This document shows, piece after piece, positions 49,239-58,541 of a stretch of DNA of 64,000 bases. The stretch covers positions 186,001 through 250,000 of the forward strand of contig NZ_SLZF01000009.1 in the NCBI RefSeq assembly GCF_004341515.1, written 5' to 3'. The DNA comes from Allobosea sp. BK604. GTDB taxonomy: Bacteria > Pseudomonadota > Alphaproteobacteria > Rhizobiales > Beijerinckiaceae. The notes beneath the pieces were generated by a model. The model saw only the letters and a program-made list of their open reading frames with translations, was not told the origin of the DNA and searched no databases. Both the position numbers and the translations under genes were made by a program. Numbering within the stretch: the stretch's first letter is position 1; each line of letters starts with the position of its first letter.

Positions 49239-51488
49239 ATGAATAATAATTCAAAACTACTTACTCTCCTGGCGCTGCTATCATCGACAGCACTGGCGAA
49301 CGCTCAGGCACAGCCGGGCGACGGGCGCTCGACTGAGCAGCCGATCTCGCTCGACCAGATCACGGTCACGGCCACGCGCACCGAGAAGCAGGTGCTCGAC
49401 GTGCCCGGCGTGGTGAGCGTCATCTCACGGCAGGAACTGGACGAGCGGATGATCCGCGACACGCAGGATCTTGTCCGCTACGAGCCGGGCGTCAGCGTCA
49501 ACCGCATCACCAGCGGTACGGATCCGTTTGGCAATTATGGCGGCTTCACCATTCGCGGCGTCGGCGGCAACCGCGTGCAGATGCAGGTCGACGGCTCCCG
49601 CGTCATCGAGCGCATCACCGACGGCAATCGTGACTTCGTCGATCTGCCCTTCATCAGGAGTGTCGAGATCGTCCGAGGGCCGGGCTCGGTGCTCTGGGGC
49701 GCCGATGCGTTGGGCGGCATCATCGCCTACCGCACGCTCGACCCGCAAGACCTGCTCAAGGGCAAGGATAAACCTTACGCGGTGCGTCTCAACACCGGCT
49801 ATGACAGCCTCGATCGCTCCTTCGTGAAGACCGGCATTGCCGCCTTCAGGCTCACGCCCACGCTGGAAGCGATCTTCGGCGTCAGCCAGAAGACGGCGCA
49901 GGAAGCGAAGCTCGGCCGGGCGCGGGCCGATGGCGGACGCTGGGGCTGCCCGGTCCCGGCGCAGCGCTTCCTGCCCTGCAACCTGCTCAACCCACTCGAC
50001 ACCACGGTCTGGAACACGTTCGGCAAGCTCGTCTTCCAGCCTAACAGCGACCATACGATCAAGCTCACCGGCGAGTATTTCGACAGCGCTTCGACGGTGA
50101 ATCAGCTTTATAATTTCAATGTCGTCAGCTCGGGCATCCGCAACGGCCCGAACATCCGAGACCAGCAGAAAACGCGCCAGCGCTATGCCATCGAGCACGA
50201 CTGGACTGTCGGCGCGAGTTTCCTCGACTCGCTGCGCTGGCAGGCCTCGTTCTCGCCGCAGGAACGCACCTTCATCACCAACAACCTGCAGACGCTTGCC
50301 AATGGCCAGCAGCGCTTCACCCGCGGCCTGCTCGACTATTCCGAGAAGTTCTCGCAGCTCGACATCCAGGCCAAATCGAGCTTCGGGCTCGGCTCGAGCT
50401 TCCACCGCCTGACCTACGGTTTCCAGGGCGACGTCACCCGCACCGATTACGAGCGCCGCGACGATGTGAAGAACCTCGCCACAGGCGTCACCACCACCGC
50501 GATTGCCGGCGGCTTCAACTTCGCCAATTCGACCACCTCCCGCTACGATTTCTACCTGCAGGACGAGATCGAGCTGCTCGGCGGCCGTTGGACGATCACG
50601 CCGGGCCTGCGCTATGCCAATTACAATATCGATCCGCGCCCGGGCCCTGGCTATGTCTTCGTCCGGGGCAAGGAACCGCGTGAGCTCGACGCCCACCGGC
50701 TCATTCCGCAGATCGGCACCATCTTCAAGCTGGACGAGACCTATTCGGTCTATGCCCGCTATGCCGAGGGCTTCAAGATGCCGACGGCGCAGCAGCTCTA
50801 CACCTCCCTCCCCTTCGGTACGCAGAACCTGATTCCGAATCCCGATCTGAAGCCCGAGAAAGTGAATTCCTACGAGGCCGGCTTCCGCGGCAGGTTCGCC
50901 GATGGCTGGTTCTCGATCGGCGCCTTCCATGCCAACTACAAGGACTTCATCCAGGAACTCTTCGAGGTCCCCGGCACGACAGATATCACCTCGCGCAACC
51001 TGGCGCGGGTGCAGATCTCCGGTATCGAGGCCTCGGCGGAATGGCGCTTCCACGAGCGCTGGCTCGCGAACTTCGCGTTCAGCTATCAGTACGGCAAGCA
51101 GCGTGTCGTGCAGGGCGCACCGGTGACGCCCTATAATGTCAGCCCGCTGAAGGTCGTGACCGGGCTCAAGTACCAGATGCCGGAATACGGGCTGGAAGCC
51201 GAAGTGATCAGCACCCTTGCGGCCGGCGCCACGCGGGCGAGCTCGCCGGCGATCTTCAAGCCGGGCGGCTATTCGGTCTTCGATGCCTACCTGAACTGGA
51301 AGCCGGCTTCCTTCATCACCCTGCGCGCCGGCGTCGAGAACATTTTCGACAGGCGCTACTTCGCCGATCTGGTCAGCCCGACCTACAACAGGGTGCCGGA
51401 TACGATCGCCGTGGCCGGCACCAATCCGCTCGAATTGCAGACCGCGCCGGGCCGCACCTTCAAGCTCGCCGCGACCGCGGAATTCTGA
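49239..51488 (+). CDS. TonB-dependent outer-membrane receptor, haem/haemoglobin type
   Basis: A 749-residue receptor. Signal peptide about 1-24; TonB box region D-Q-I-T-V-T-A-T-R (about 38-46); plug domain about 50-170 with E-I-V-R-G-P-G-S-V-L-W-G-A-D-A-L-G-G; 22-strand barrel to a C-terminal F. The F-K-M-P...L-I-P-N-P-D-L-K-P-E stretch near residues 510-535 corresponds to the FRAP/NPNL region of haem receptors. It binds haem or a siderophore-like ligand and imports it with TonB energy. The first ten codons are AT-rich. The following genes on the same strand look like its intracellular and export partners. Confidence 0.92.
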   Translation: MNNNSKLLTLLALLSSTALANAQAQPGDGRSTEQPISLDQITVTATRTEKQVLDVPGVVSVISRQELDERMIRDTQDLVRYEPGVSVNRITSGTDPFGNYGGFTIRGVGGNRVQMQVDGSRVIERITDGNRDFVDLPFIRSVEIVRGPGSVLWGADALGGIIAYRTLDPQDLLKGKDKPYAVRLNTGYDSLDRSFVKTGIAAFRLTPTLEAIFGVSQKTAQEAKLGRARADGGRWGCPVPAQRFLPCNLLNPLDTTVWNTFGKLVFQPNSDHTIKLTGEYFDSASTVNQLYNFNVVSSGIRNGPNIRDQQKTRQRYAIEHDWTVGASFLDSLRWQASFSPQERTFITNNLQTLANGQQRFTRGLLDYSEKFSQLDIQAKSSFGLGSSFHRLTYGFQGDVTRTDYERRDDVKNLATGVTTTAIAGGFNFANSTTSRYDFYLQDEIELLGGRWTITPGLRYANYNIDPRPGPGYVFVRGKEPRELDAHRLIPQIGTIFKLDETYSVYARYAEGFKMPTAQQLYTSLPFGTQNLIPNPDLKPEKVNSYEAGFRGRFADGWFSIGAFHANYKDFIQELFEVPGTTDITSRNLARVQISGIEASAEWRFHERWLANFAFSYQYGKQRVVQGAPVTPYNVSPLKVVTGLKYQMPEYGLEAEVISTLAAGATRASSPAIFKPGGYSVFDAYLNWKPASFITLRAGVENIFDRRYFADLVSPTYNRVPDTIAVAGTNPLELQTAPGRTFKLAATAEF

Positions 51489-51500
51489 CCCTTGCCGTCA

Positions 51501-51530
51501 CGCGGCCGTGCAATTGCTGCTGCGGCCGCG
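51501..51530 (+). terminator. GC-rich hairpin after the receptor gene (attenuator-like)
   Basis: CGCGGCCG and CGGCCGCG form a perfect 8-bp stem around a 14-base loop, 12 bases after the receptor stop. No U-run follows, so it is more likely an mRNA-stabilising or partial-termination element than a full terminator. Confidence 0.35.
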
Positions 51531-51589
51531 ACGGGCGACGCTCCGGTTCGAGACCCCGGCGCGTCGCCTGCCCCTTTTCGAAAACCGAG

Positions 51590-52345
51590 ATGACCGAAAT
51601 GACCGAAATGACCAATCCGCGCGAGCGCCTCAGGCAAAGCCCTGCCGATATCCTGCCGAGCCTGCCCGCCATGGGCCGCGTCATGCTGAGCACCCGCTCG
51701 GGCGGCGCGACGCATGAGCGCATGGGCCTCGTCGAGGCCGTCACGATCGAGGGCGCCGAGGCCCGTCTGTCCGGCGCCTTTCACGACAGCCGCATCGATC
51801 TCGCCACGGTCGCGCGTCTCGTCGCCGACCGCACCAGCACGATGCGCGAGCGCGTGCTGCCGCGTCTCGAATGCCAGGACGTGCATGGCGAGGTGCTGTT
51901 CAGCCTGATCGGGCTCGACGGCCTGGAGCCGTTCGACAAGGCGCTGGCCTCCTTCGGCGCGGGCGAGGCGCTGGAACCGGTCGAGCGTGAGCGCGGCGGC
52001 GGCAGCCAGGATGTGCCGGAGGATGATCTTGGCGCACTCAGCTTCGCCGCGATCCTCGCCAGTGGCGAGGCGATCGCGATCGATGTCGAGCGCCCCGGCC
52101 TGTTCCAGCACTGGTCCGGAGCGCTGCCCGAGCCCAAGCCCGCCATGGGCTTCGTCAACATCATGCAGCCGGACTTCCACCTGCATCTGAAGGCTGGCGC
52201 GCTTGCCGGCTGGCTGCGCCGCGAGACGGCGGGCGGCATCGCGTTGCACGGGCTGGATGCGGAGGGGCAGGAAACCGGCCTTATCCTGCGTGGTCCCGCA
52301 GCGGCCTTCGCCAATGTGCCGAAGGTCGGCCCGGCCGATGGCTGA
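51590..52345 (+). CDS. HmuS/ChuX-like haem-utilisation protein
   Basis: A 251-residue soluble protein. The first half (about 10-120: S-P-A-D-I-L-P-S-L-P-A-M-G-R-V-M, T-R-S-G-G-A-T-H-E-R-M-G) resembles the repeat of HemS/HmuS and ChuX/HutX haem-carrier proteins, and the second (about 160-240: Q-H-W-S-G-A-L-P, F-H-L-H-L-K) resembles their second lobe. It is shorter than normal HmuS (about 345). It likely binds or traffics haem in the cytoplasm. Three successive ATGACCGAA-like units at the 5' end offer starts at 51590, 51599 and 51608; it overlaps the next gene by 8 bases. Confidence 0.65.
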   Translation: MTEMTEMTNPRERLRQSPADILPSLPAMGRVMLSTRSGGATHERMGLVEAVTIEGAEARLSGAFHDSRIDLATVARLVADRTSTMRERVLPRLECQDVHGEVLFSLIGLDGLEPFDKALASFGAGEALEPVERERGGGSQDVPEDDLGALSFAAILASGEAIAIDVERPGLFQHWSGALPEPKPAMGFVNIMQPDFHLHLKAGALAGWLRRETAGGIALHGLDAEGQETGLILRGPAAAFANVPKVGPADG

Positions 52346-53210
52346 GCTCGTGCCCGAGCGGGATAACCTGGCGCATGCACGCGCGACCTGGCTTTGCCCG
52401 CAGTCCGGCCAGGCGCTGCCGCAAGGCGAGCTGATGCGCGCCATGGCGCAAAGGCGCGTGGTGTTGCTCGGCGAGACACATGACGTCGCCGAGATCCATC
52501 GCTGGCAGCTCCACGTCACGGCTTTCCTGCACATGCTGCGCCCGGCGCTGGCGGTTGGGTTCGAGATGTTCCCGCGCCGCGTCCAGGCCGTCCTCGACGC
52601 CTGGGTCGAGGGCGCGATGGATACGGCCGATTTCATCGAGCGCAGCGAATGGGCACAGGTCTGGGGTTTCGACCCCGAACTCTACCTGCCGCTCTTCCAT
52701 TTCTGCCGCCAGCAGCGGGTGAAGATGCTCGCGCTGAATTGCGAGCGGCCGCTCGTCACGCGCGTCGGCCAGATCGGCTGGGAGGCGATCCCGGTCGAGG
52801 AACGCGACGGCGTGACGCCGGCTGCGCCGGCGACCGAGGCCTATCGGCGATATCTCACCTCGCTGATGTCGAGCGTCGCAGGAGAAGAGCGCCAGCCGGT
52901 CTCCGATCGCTTCGTCCGCGCCCAGCAGTGCTGGGACCGTGCCTTCGCCTGCCGGATCGCCGAGCATCTCGCCGAGGCGAAGGACGATCCGATCGTCATC
53001 GGCATCATCGGGCGCGGCCATCTCGAATACGGCCATGGCACGCCCCATCAGCTTCGCGATCTCGGCATCGCCGACGCCGCCGTGCTCCTGCCCACGGATC
53101 GAGCCGGACACGAGCCCGCGTCGCTCGCCGGCATCGCCGATGCCGTGTTCCGCCTCGACACGCCCGAGCCGCCGCAACCTCGGCGAAGCCTGCCGCGAGC
53201 CACATCGTGA
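52338..53210 (+). CDS. ChaN-family (haem-binding, Tiki-like) protein
   Basis: A 290-residue protein of the ChaN/DUF399 family: V-V-L-L-G-E-T-H-D near residue 41, G-F-E-M-F-P-R-R near 74, and I-G-I-I-G-R-G-H-L-E-Y near 220, the conserved His/Glu set of this fold. Campylobacter ChaN is an iron-regulated lipoprotein that binds two haems. Here no signal peptide or lipobox is visible, so the protein may be cytoplasmic. It overlaps the genes on both sides, indicating coupled translation with the HmuS-like and ABC proteins. Confidence 0.82.
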   Translation: MAELVPERDNLAHARATWLCPQSGQALPQGELMRAMAQRRVVLLGETHDVAEIHRWQLHVTAFLHMLRPALAVGFEMFPRRVQAVLDAWVEGAMDTADFIERSEWAQVWGFDPELYLPLFHFCRQQRVKMLALNCERPLVTRVGQIGWEAIPVEERDGVTPAAPATEAYRRYLTSLMSSVAGEERQPVSDRFVRAQQCWDRAFACRIAEHLAEAKDDPIVIGIIGRGHLEYGHGTPHQLRDLGIADAAVLLPTDRAGHEPASLAGIADAVFRLDTPEPPQPRRSLPRATS

Positions 53211-54946
53211 GCCAGGTCCTCGCGCGCATCCGGACGCTGACGCGGCTCTGCATCGCAGGCCCGGGCGGCAAACTCGGCGCTGTCTATTTCGTGCTCGTCT
53301 TCGCGCTCGGTCTCGCGGGCGTGCAGGTCACGGTCCGGCTGATTTCCTGGACCGCGGATTTCTACAACGCGCTGCAGAAGCTCGACGTCGACGCGACACT
53401 CCGGCAGATTGCGATCTTCTTCGGCCTGATCGCGATCAGCGTCACGCTCTTCCTGACCGGCGCCTATTTGCGCAAGATGCTGCAGATCCGCTGGCGGCGG
53501 ACCCTCACCGAGGCGGTCCTCGACCGCTGGCTTGCCGGCAAGGCCTATTGGCACCTGCGCGAGCGCACGGATCACGGGCTCGACAATCCCGACCAGCGCA
53601 TCGCCGAGGATTGCCGCATCTTCGTCGAGAAGCTCACGGTGGAGGCGATCGAGCTGGTCACCAATATCGTCGCGCTCATGTCCTATGTCGCGATCCTGTG
53701 GTCGCTCTCGACCTTTCCGCTCTCCTTCAGCCTGTTCGGCCAGGCGGTCGAGATACCCCGCTACATGGTCTGGGCCGCGCCGTTCTATGTCGCCGTCGCG
53801 ACCGGCGTCACCCATGCCTTCGGCCGGCCCCTCAAGGCACTCACCGTCGAGCAGCAGCGCCGCGAGGCCGATTTCCGCTTTGCGCTGACGCGGCTGCGCG
53901 AGCATGTCGAGGCCGTCGCGCTGGCCGATGGCGAGCCGGCCGAGCGCCGCCTGTTCCGCGAGCGCTTCCAGGCGATCGCGAGCAACTGGCGCAGCCTCGC
54001 CAATCGCGAGCTGATCCTCGGCTGCTTCACCCGGCCCTATTTCCAGACAGTCCTGCGCATCCCGCTGTTCCTGGCGCTGCCGGCCTATCTCGCCGGGCGG
54101 GTGACCTTCGGAGGGTTGATGCAGATCGGCTCCGCGTTCCAGAACGTCGTGACGACGCTGTCCTGGTTCATCTTCTCCTATCGCGACCTGACCGAGCTCG
54201 CCGCAGCCGCGAGTCGCCTTGCGCATTTCATCGAGGCTGCCGATGCCGCTGCAACGCCCGCGCCGCGCCCGGTACTGGCCCCCTCCCCCAGCGGCGGCCT
54301 GCACCTGCGCGATGTCGTCCTCGCCACACCCGCAGGACGCAGCCTCGCCCCGCTGCCCGACGTCGCGCTGGAGCCGGGACACAGCTACTGGCTCGCGGCT
54401 CCGTCCGGCCACGGCAAAAGCACGCTCGCAAAGGCTGTCGCCGGGCTGTGGGGTCATGGCGAAGGCGTGATCGAACGCCCGCACGGACGCCTTCTCGTCA
54501 CGCCGCAGCAGCCCTATCTGCCGCTCGGCGGCCTGCGCGGCGCGCTGGCCTATCCGCAAGCGCCGGAGGCCTTCGCGGACACGGAACTGCGCGCTGCCCT
54601 CGCGACGGTCGGGCTCGAGGCCATGTGGGAGCTCGACGCGGCAGCCTGGGCCGATCTCAGGCGCGGCCTCTCCGGCGGCGAGCGCCAGCGCTTCGCCCTG
54701 GCACGCGCGCTCCTTCAGAAGCCGGACTGGCTGGTGCTCGACGAGGCGACGAGTGCGCTCGACCTCGATGCCGAGGAGCAGGTCCTGACGGCATTGCGGC
54801 GCGCCCTGCCGCAGGCGACGCTGGTGTTCATCGCCCATCGCGCCCCGCGCGGCATCGACGGGGTCCGCAAGATCGACCTCGTGCGTGCGTCCCGGCCGGA
54901 ACCGCTATCGGGCGATATCCTGCCCCTGTCCGAGCGGCTAGGCTGA
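53207..54946 (+). CDS. BacA/SbmA-type ABC transporter with fused ATPase
   Basis: A 579-residue transporter starting at GTG 53207, overlapping the previous stop (GTGA). The membrane half (about 1-340) matches the SbmA/BacA/YddA fold, with W-T-A-D-F-Y-N-A-L-Q-K-L-D near residue 45. The ATPase half has Walker A PSGHGKST, signature LSGGERQR and Walker B L-V-L-D-E-A-T-S-A-L-D. Relatives such as YddA and mycobacterial Rv1819c import cobalamin or hydrophilic peptides. In this haem-type cluster, with no HmuTUV genes, it is a candidate inner-membrane importer for the receptor's ligand. Confidence 0.88.
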   Translation: MSQVLARIRTLTRLCIAGPGGKLGAVYFVLVFALGLAGVQVTVRLISWTADFYNALQKLDVDATLRQIAIFFGLIAISVTLFLTGAYLRKMLQIRWRRTLTEAVLDRWLAGKAYWHLRERTDHGLDNPDQRIAEDCRIFVEKLTVEAIELVTNIVALMSYVAILWSLSTFPLSFSLFGQAVEIPRYMVWAAPFYVAVATGVTHAFGRPLKALTVEQQRREADFRFALTRLREHVEAVALADGEPAERRLFRERFQAIASNWRSLANRELILGCFTRPYFQTVLRIPLFLALPAYLAGRVTFGGLMQIGSAFQNVVTTLSWFIFSYRDLTELAAAASRLAHFIEAADAAATPAPRPVLAPSPSGGLHLRDVVLATPAGRSLAPLPDVALEPGHSYWLAAPSGHGKSTLAKAVAGLWGHGEGVIERPHGRLLVTPQQPYLPLGGLRGALAYPQAPEAFADTELRAALATVGLEAMWELDAAAWADLRRGLSGGERQRFALARALLQKPDWLVLDEATSALDLDAEEQVLTALRRALPQATLVFIAHRAPRGIDGVRKIDLVRASRPEPLSGDILPLSERLG

Positions 54947-54981
54947 GCGGCTATCGGCGCGATTCTCCGTCATCGGCAGCC

Positions 54982-56856
54982 ATGATCCGCATCCCGACCC
55001 TGGCCGGCCTTCGCGCCGGGCTGCACCGCCGTCTCACGGGCTGGGCGAATGTCCCGCGCCTGTTGCGCTCGCTATGGCGGGCAGGCCCGAAGCTCGCCAG
55101 CACCATCGCGCTGGTCCGGCTGCTGCGCGCGCTGCAACCGCCGGCGATGCTGTTCGTCGGCAAGCTGATCATCGACGAGATCGTGCTCCAGACACAGAGT
55201 CCAGCGCCGGGACCGAACCTGTCGGATTGGGTCGATAGCGGCAGGGCTTCGGCGCTCGCCGGCTGGATCTTCGTCGAGTTCCTGCTCGTCGCCGGCGGCA
55301 ATGCGCTCACGCGCCTCGGCACCCTCGCGGAAAGCCTGCTCGCCGAGCGGCACGGCCACGCCCTCGGCGTCGAGCTTGTCAGGCAGGCCGCCCGGCTCGA
55401 CCTCAAGGACATCGAGAGCAGCACCGCGCAGGACAAGCTGCAGCGGGCCAATGCCGCGACGATGCTGGGCAACCAGCTTCTCGCCACGCTGCTGAACCAG
55501 ATGCAGAGCGCGGTCACCCTGCTCGCGCTGCTCGGTGGCCTGATCGCGTTCGCGCCCTGGCTCGTCCTGCTTCTGCTCGCCGCGTTGCTGCCGACCTTCC
55601 TGGTCGAAGCCCATTTCAATGCGCGGCAATACGAGGCGGCGTTGGCGCTGAGCCCCGAGCGCAGGCGGCTGAACTATTTCCAGCAGGTCGGCACGACCGC
55701 CTCCGCCGCCAAAGAGGTCAAGCTTTTCGACCTCGGCAATTATGTCGCGGAACGCCTGGCCGAGGTCGCCACGCGGATCGTGACGACGCACCGCCGGATC
55801 GCGACCCGCCGTGCGATCTGGAGCAGCGCGTCGGGAGCCGTCGGCTCGCTCGCCTATTATGGCGCCTATGCCGTGATCGCCTGGCGGGCGTTGACCGGAG
55901 CGATCAGCATTGGCGACTTGACCTTCCTCGCCGGCTCACTGATGCGGCTCAACGGCCTGTTCGAGGGGCTGGTGCTCGGGCTGACCCAGATCGCCTCGCA
56001 GACGCAGTATCTCAACGACTTATACGCCTTCATGGACATGCGCTCGGCGCTGGCGCCGCCGGCGAGCCCGCGCCCCTTTCCCGCTCCGCTGCGCGAAGGC
56101 GTGGTCTTCGAGAATGTCGGCTTCCGCTACCCGGGCACGGAGCGCTGGGCCCTGCGCAATCTCAGCTTTTCCCTCCCGGCCGGGGAGACGCTGGCGCTCG
56201 TCGGCGAGAACGGCGCCGGCAAGACGACGATCGTCAAGCTGCTGACCCGCCTCTACGAACCCGACGAGGGTCGCATCCTGGTCGACGGGCTCGACCTGCG
56301 CGAGATCGACCTCGCCGAACTCCGCGAGCATGTCGGCGCGATCTTCCAGGATTTCGTGCGCTACAACCTCACCACCTCCGACAATATCGGGATCGGCCGC
56401 GTCGCCGATATCGCCGACCGGGCCGGCATCGTCGCGGCGGCGCAAAAGAGCCAGGCCGACGCGCTCATCGCCAGCCTGCCCGGCGGCTACGAGCAGATGC
56501 TCGGCCTCTCGTTCATGGGCGGGCTCGATCTCTCCGGCGGCCAATGGCAGAAGCTGGCGATCTCCCGCGCCTATTTCCGCAATGCCGGGATCCTGATCCT
56601 CGACGAGCCGACGGCAGCGCTCGACGCCCGCGCCGAGGCCGAGATCTTCGAGCGCTTCCGCCATCTCGGCGAAAAGACGACCACGCTGCTGATCTCGCAT
56701 CGCTTCTCGACCGTGCGCATGGCCGACCGCATCCTCGTCCTCGAGGGCGGGCAGATCCTTGAAAGCGGTAGCCATGCCGAGCTGATGGCCCGCGCAGGGC
56801 GCTATGCCGAGCTCTTCGAGCTGCAGGCTGCCGGGTATCAGAGCGAGCCGGCCTGA
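54982..56856 (+). CDS. Type-I ABC exporter (fused permease and ATPase)
   Basis: A 624-residue half-transporter. A membrane domain with about six helices spans about 35-320; the ATPase domain begins V-V-F-E-N-V-G-F-R-Y-P-G (about 373), with Walker A GENGAGKT, signature D-L-S-G-G-Q-W-Q-K, Walker B I-L-I-L-D-E-P-T-A-A-L-D and H-loop L-I-S-H-R-F-S. It works as a homodimer exporting a lipid, peptide or siderophore-like molecule to the periplasm. The ATG at 54982 is chosen; the open frame extends to 52939 only as a shadow of the two upstream genes. Confidence 0.9.
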   Translation: MIRIPTLAGLRAGLHRRLTGWANVPRLLRSLWRAGPKLASTIALVRLLRALQPPAMLFVGKLIIDEIVLQTQSPAPGPNLSDWVDSGRASALAGWIFVEFLLVAGGNALTRLGTLAESLLAERHGHALGVELVRQAARLDLKDIESSTAQDKLQRANAATMLGNQLLATLLNQMQSAVTLLALLGGLIAFAPWLVLLLLAALLPTFLVEAHFNARQYEAALALSPERRRLNYFQQVGTTASAAKEVKLFDLGNYVAERLAEVATRIVTTHRRIATRRAIWSSASGAVGSLAYYGAYAVIAWRALTGAISIGDLTFLAGSLMRLNGLFEGLVLGLTQIASQTQYLNDLYAFMDMRSALAPPASPRPFPAPLREGVVFENVGFRYPGTERWALRNLSFSLPAGETLALVGENGAGKTTIVKLLTRLYEPDEGRILVDGLDLREIDLAELREHVGAIFQDFVRYNLTTSDNIGIGRVADIADRAGIVAAAQKSQADALIASLPGGYEQMLGLSFMGGLDLSGGQWQKLAISRAYFRNAGILILDEPTAALDARAEAEIFERFRHLGEKTTTLLISHRFSTVRMADRILVLEGGQILESGSHAELMARAGRYAELFELQAAGYQSEPA

Positions 56857-56969
56857 GCCGGCACGCCTCGCGACAGGCAACACCGCCTCGGCCGCGTCCG
56901 GGCGCGGCAGTGCGGCGCCTTGCCCTGCAACGGCCGTTTCGATAGGCATGCCGCCCGCGACGACTTCAG

Positions 56970-58541
56970 ATGTCGAAGCATTCCAATCTGGACTTTGCCG
57001 TGCCTGCTCGTCACCGCGCCGACAGCCAGCGCTCCAGCGCCTATCGCCGCGATGTGCAGGTGACGCTCGGGCGTTTTCTCACCCGGCGGAAGCAGGCCCG
57101 CGCCGGGCTCAGCCTGTTGCTTGCCCTGTCCCTCTCGGCCTGCGCCGTCGGCCCCGACTACACGCCGCCTGTCATGCAGCTCCCGGAGAGCTGGAACTCG
57201 GCTGGCGCGAACGCCAAGGCGCCGCGGCCATCGGAATGGTGGCGCGGTTTCCGCGATCCCCAGCTGAATGCGCTGGTGGAGACGGCAATCGCGGGCAATC
57301 TCGAGGTCGCCCAGGCCAAGGCGCGTATCCGCGAAGCCCGCGCCGCGCGCGAGCAGGCCGTCGGCGCGCTCTTCCCGCAGGTCGATGCCGGGGCCTCGGG
57401 CACGCGCTCGCGCGTAGCCGGCGTGACACGCAACAGCTTCCGCGCCGGCTTCGACTCGTCCTGGGAGATCGATCTCTTCGGTGCGCAGGACCGGGCCGTC
57501 GAGGCCGCGACCTATGGCACCGATGCCGCCTTCGACGATCTCGACGGCGTCATGCTGACGCTGATCGGCGACGTCGCCTCGACCTATGTCGAGGCGCGCG
57601 GCCTGCAGGCCAGGATCGTTCTCGCCCGCAGCACCGCCAGAACGCAACGCGAGACGGAAGCCCTGACGCGCACGCGCTTCCAGGCCGGCGACATTTCCGC
57701 CATCGATACCAACCGGGCCACGGCTCAGGCGGCCAGCACCGAGGCGCAGATCCCTGCGCTGGAAACTGCGCTCGCCCAGAGCCAGCATCGCCTCGCCGTG
57801 CTCACCGGCCGGCCGCCCGCTGCCATGGTGCCTCCGCTCAAGCCGGGGGCGGCGGTCCCCTCGCCTCCGGCCCCGCCGCGCGCCGGCATTCCCGCCGACG
57901 TGCTGCGCCGCCGGCCGGACGTGCGCGCCGCCGAGCGGCTGCTCGCCCAGGCGACGGCCCGGATCGGCCAGGCGGAGGCTGCACGCTACCCCTCGGTCTC
58001 GCTGACCGGCAGCATCTCGACCTCGGCGCTGAAACTCGGCGACCTCGCCAAGAACAGTGCGATCGGCTGGTCGATCGGCCCGAGCCTGAGCGTGCCGATC
58101 TTCAATGGCGGCGAGCTCGCCGCTGCGGTCGACGCCGCCCGCGCCCGGCGCGACCAGTCCGACGCGACCTTGCGGCTCGCGGTCCTGACCGCGCTGCAGG
58201 ATGTCGAGGACGGGCTCGTCGGGCTGCGGCAGGAGAAGCTTCGCCTGGCACGCCTCTCGGAAGCCGCCGCCGCCAATGCCGAGGCCGCCAGGCTCTCGCG
58301 CGCGCTCTACACGTCCGGCAATGCGAGCTTTCTCGACGTGCTTGACTCGGAGCGCTCGCTCTACAGCTCGCAGGAAGCCCAGATCCAGAGCCGCGTCGCG
58401 CTCGCCACGCAGTTCATTGCACTGAACAAGGCGCTGGGCGGCGGCTGGCTCAAGCCTGTCGATGTCTCCACTCCAGCCGTCATCGACGGCCAGACCGGCC
58501 CGCGCCTGCGCATCATCCCGATCGAGGAGCCGCAACCATGA
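56970..58541 (+). CDS. RND/MacAB-type efflux outer-membrane factor (NodT/OprM family)
   Basis: A 523-residue outer-membrane channel lipoprotein. The N-terminus is an unusually long basic leader (about 50 residues) before the lipobox L-S-A-C, then A-V-G-P-D-Y-T-P-P typical of NodT-like proteins, two OEP repeats, L-R-R-R-P-D-V-R-A-A-E-R-L-L near 310 and G-N-A-S-F-L-D-V-L-D-S-E-R-S-L near 450. It forms the trimeric channel used by the MacA-MacB pair encoded next, with which it overlaps by four bases. Confidence 0.9.
   Translation: MSKHSNLDFAVPARHRADSQRSSAYRRDVQVTLGRFLTRRKQARAGLSLLLALSLSACAVGPDYTPPVMQLPESWNSAGANAKAPRPSEWWRGFRDPQLNALVETAIAGNLEVAQAKARIREARAAREQAVGALFPQVDAGASGTRSRVAGVTRNSFRAGFDSSWEIDLFGAQDRAVEAATYGTDAAFDDLDGVMLTLIGDVASTYVEARGLQARIVLARSTARTQRETEALTRTRFQAGDISAIDTNRATAQAASTEAQIPALETALAQSQHRLAVLTGRPPAAMVPPLKPGAAVPSPPAPPRAGIPADVLRRRPDVRAAERLLAQATARIGQAEAARYPSVSLTGSISTSALKLGDLAKNSAIGWSIGPSLSVPIFNGGELAAAVDAARARRDQSDATLRLAVLTALQDVEDGLVGLRQEKLRLARLSEAAAANAEAARLSRALYTSGNASFLDVLDSERSLYSSQEAQIQSRVALATQFIALNKALGGGWLKPVDVSTPAVIDGQTGPRLRIIPIEEPQP

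Noticed and set aside
49425..51053. A 542-codon minus-strand frame opposite the TonB receptor gene.
   Set aside because: Shadow of the receptor gene, with no recognisable domain or signal.
52939..54981. In-frame upstream extension of the type-I ABC exporter (a 1305-codon frame in all).
   Set aside because: This part overlaps the ChaN-like and BacA-like genes in another frame and is Arg/Pro-rich without any domain; the exporter starts at 54982.
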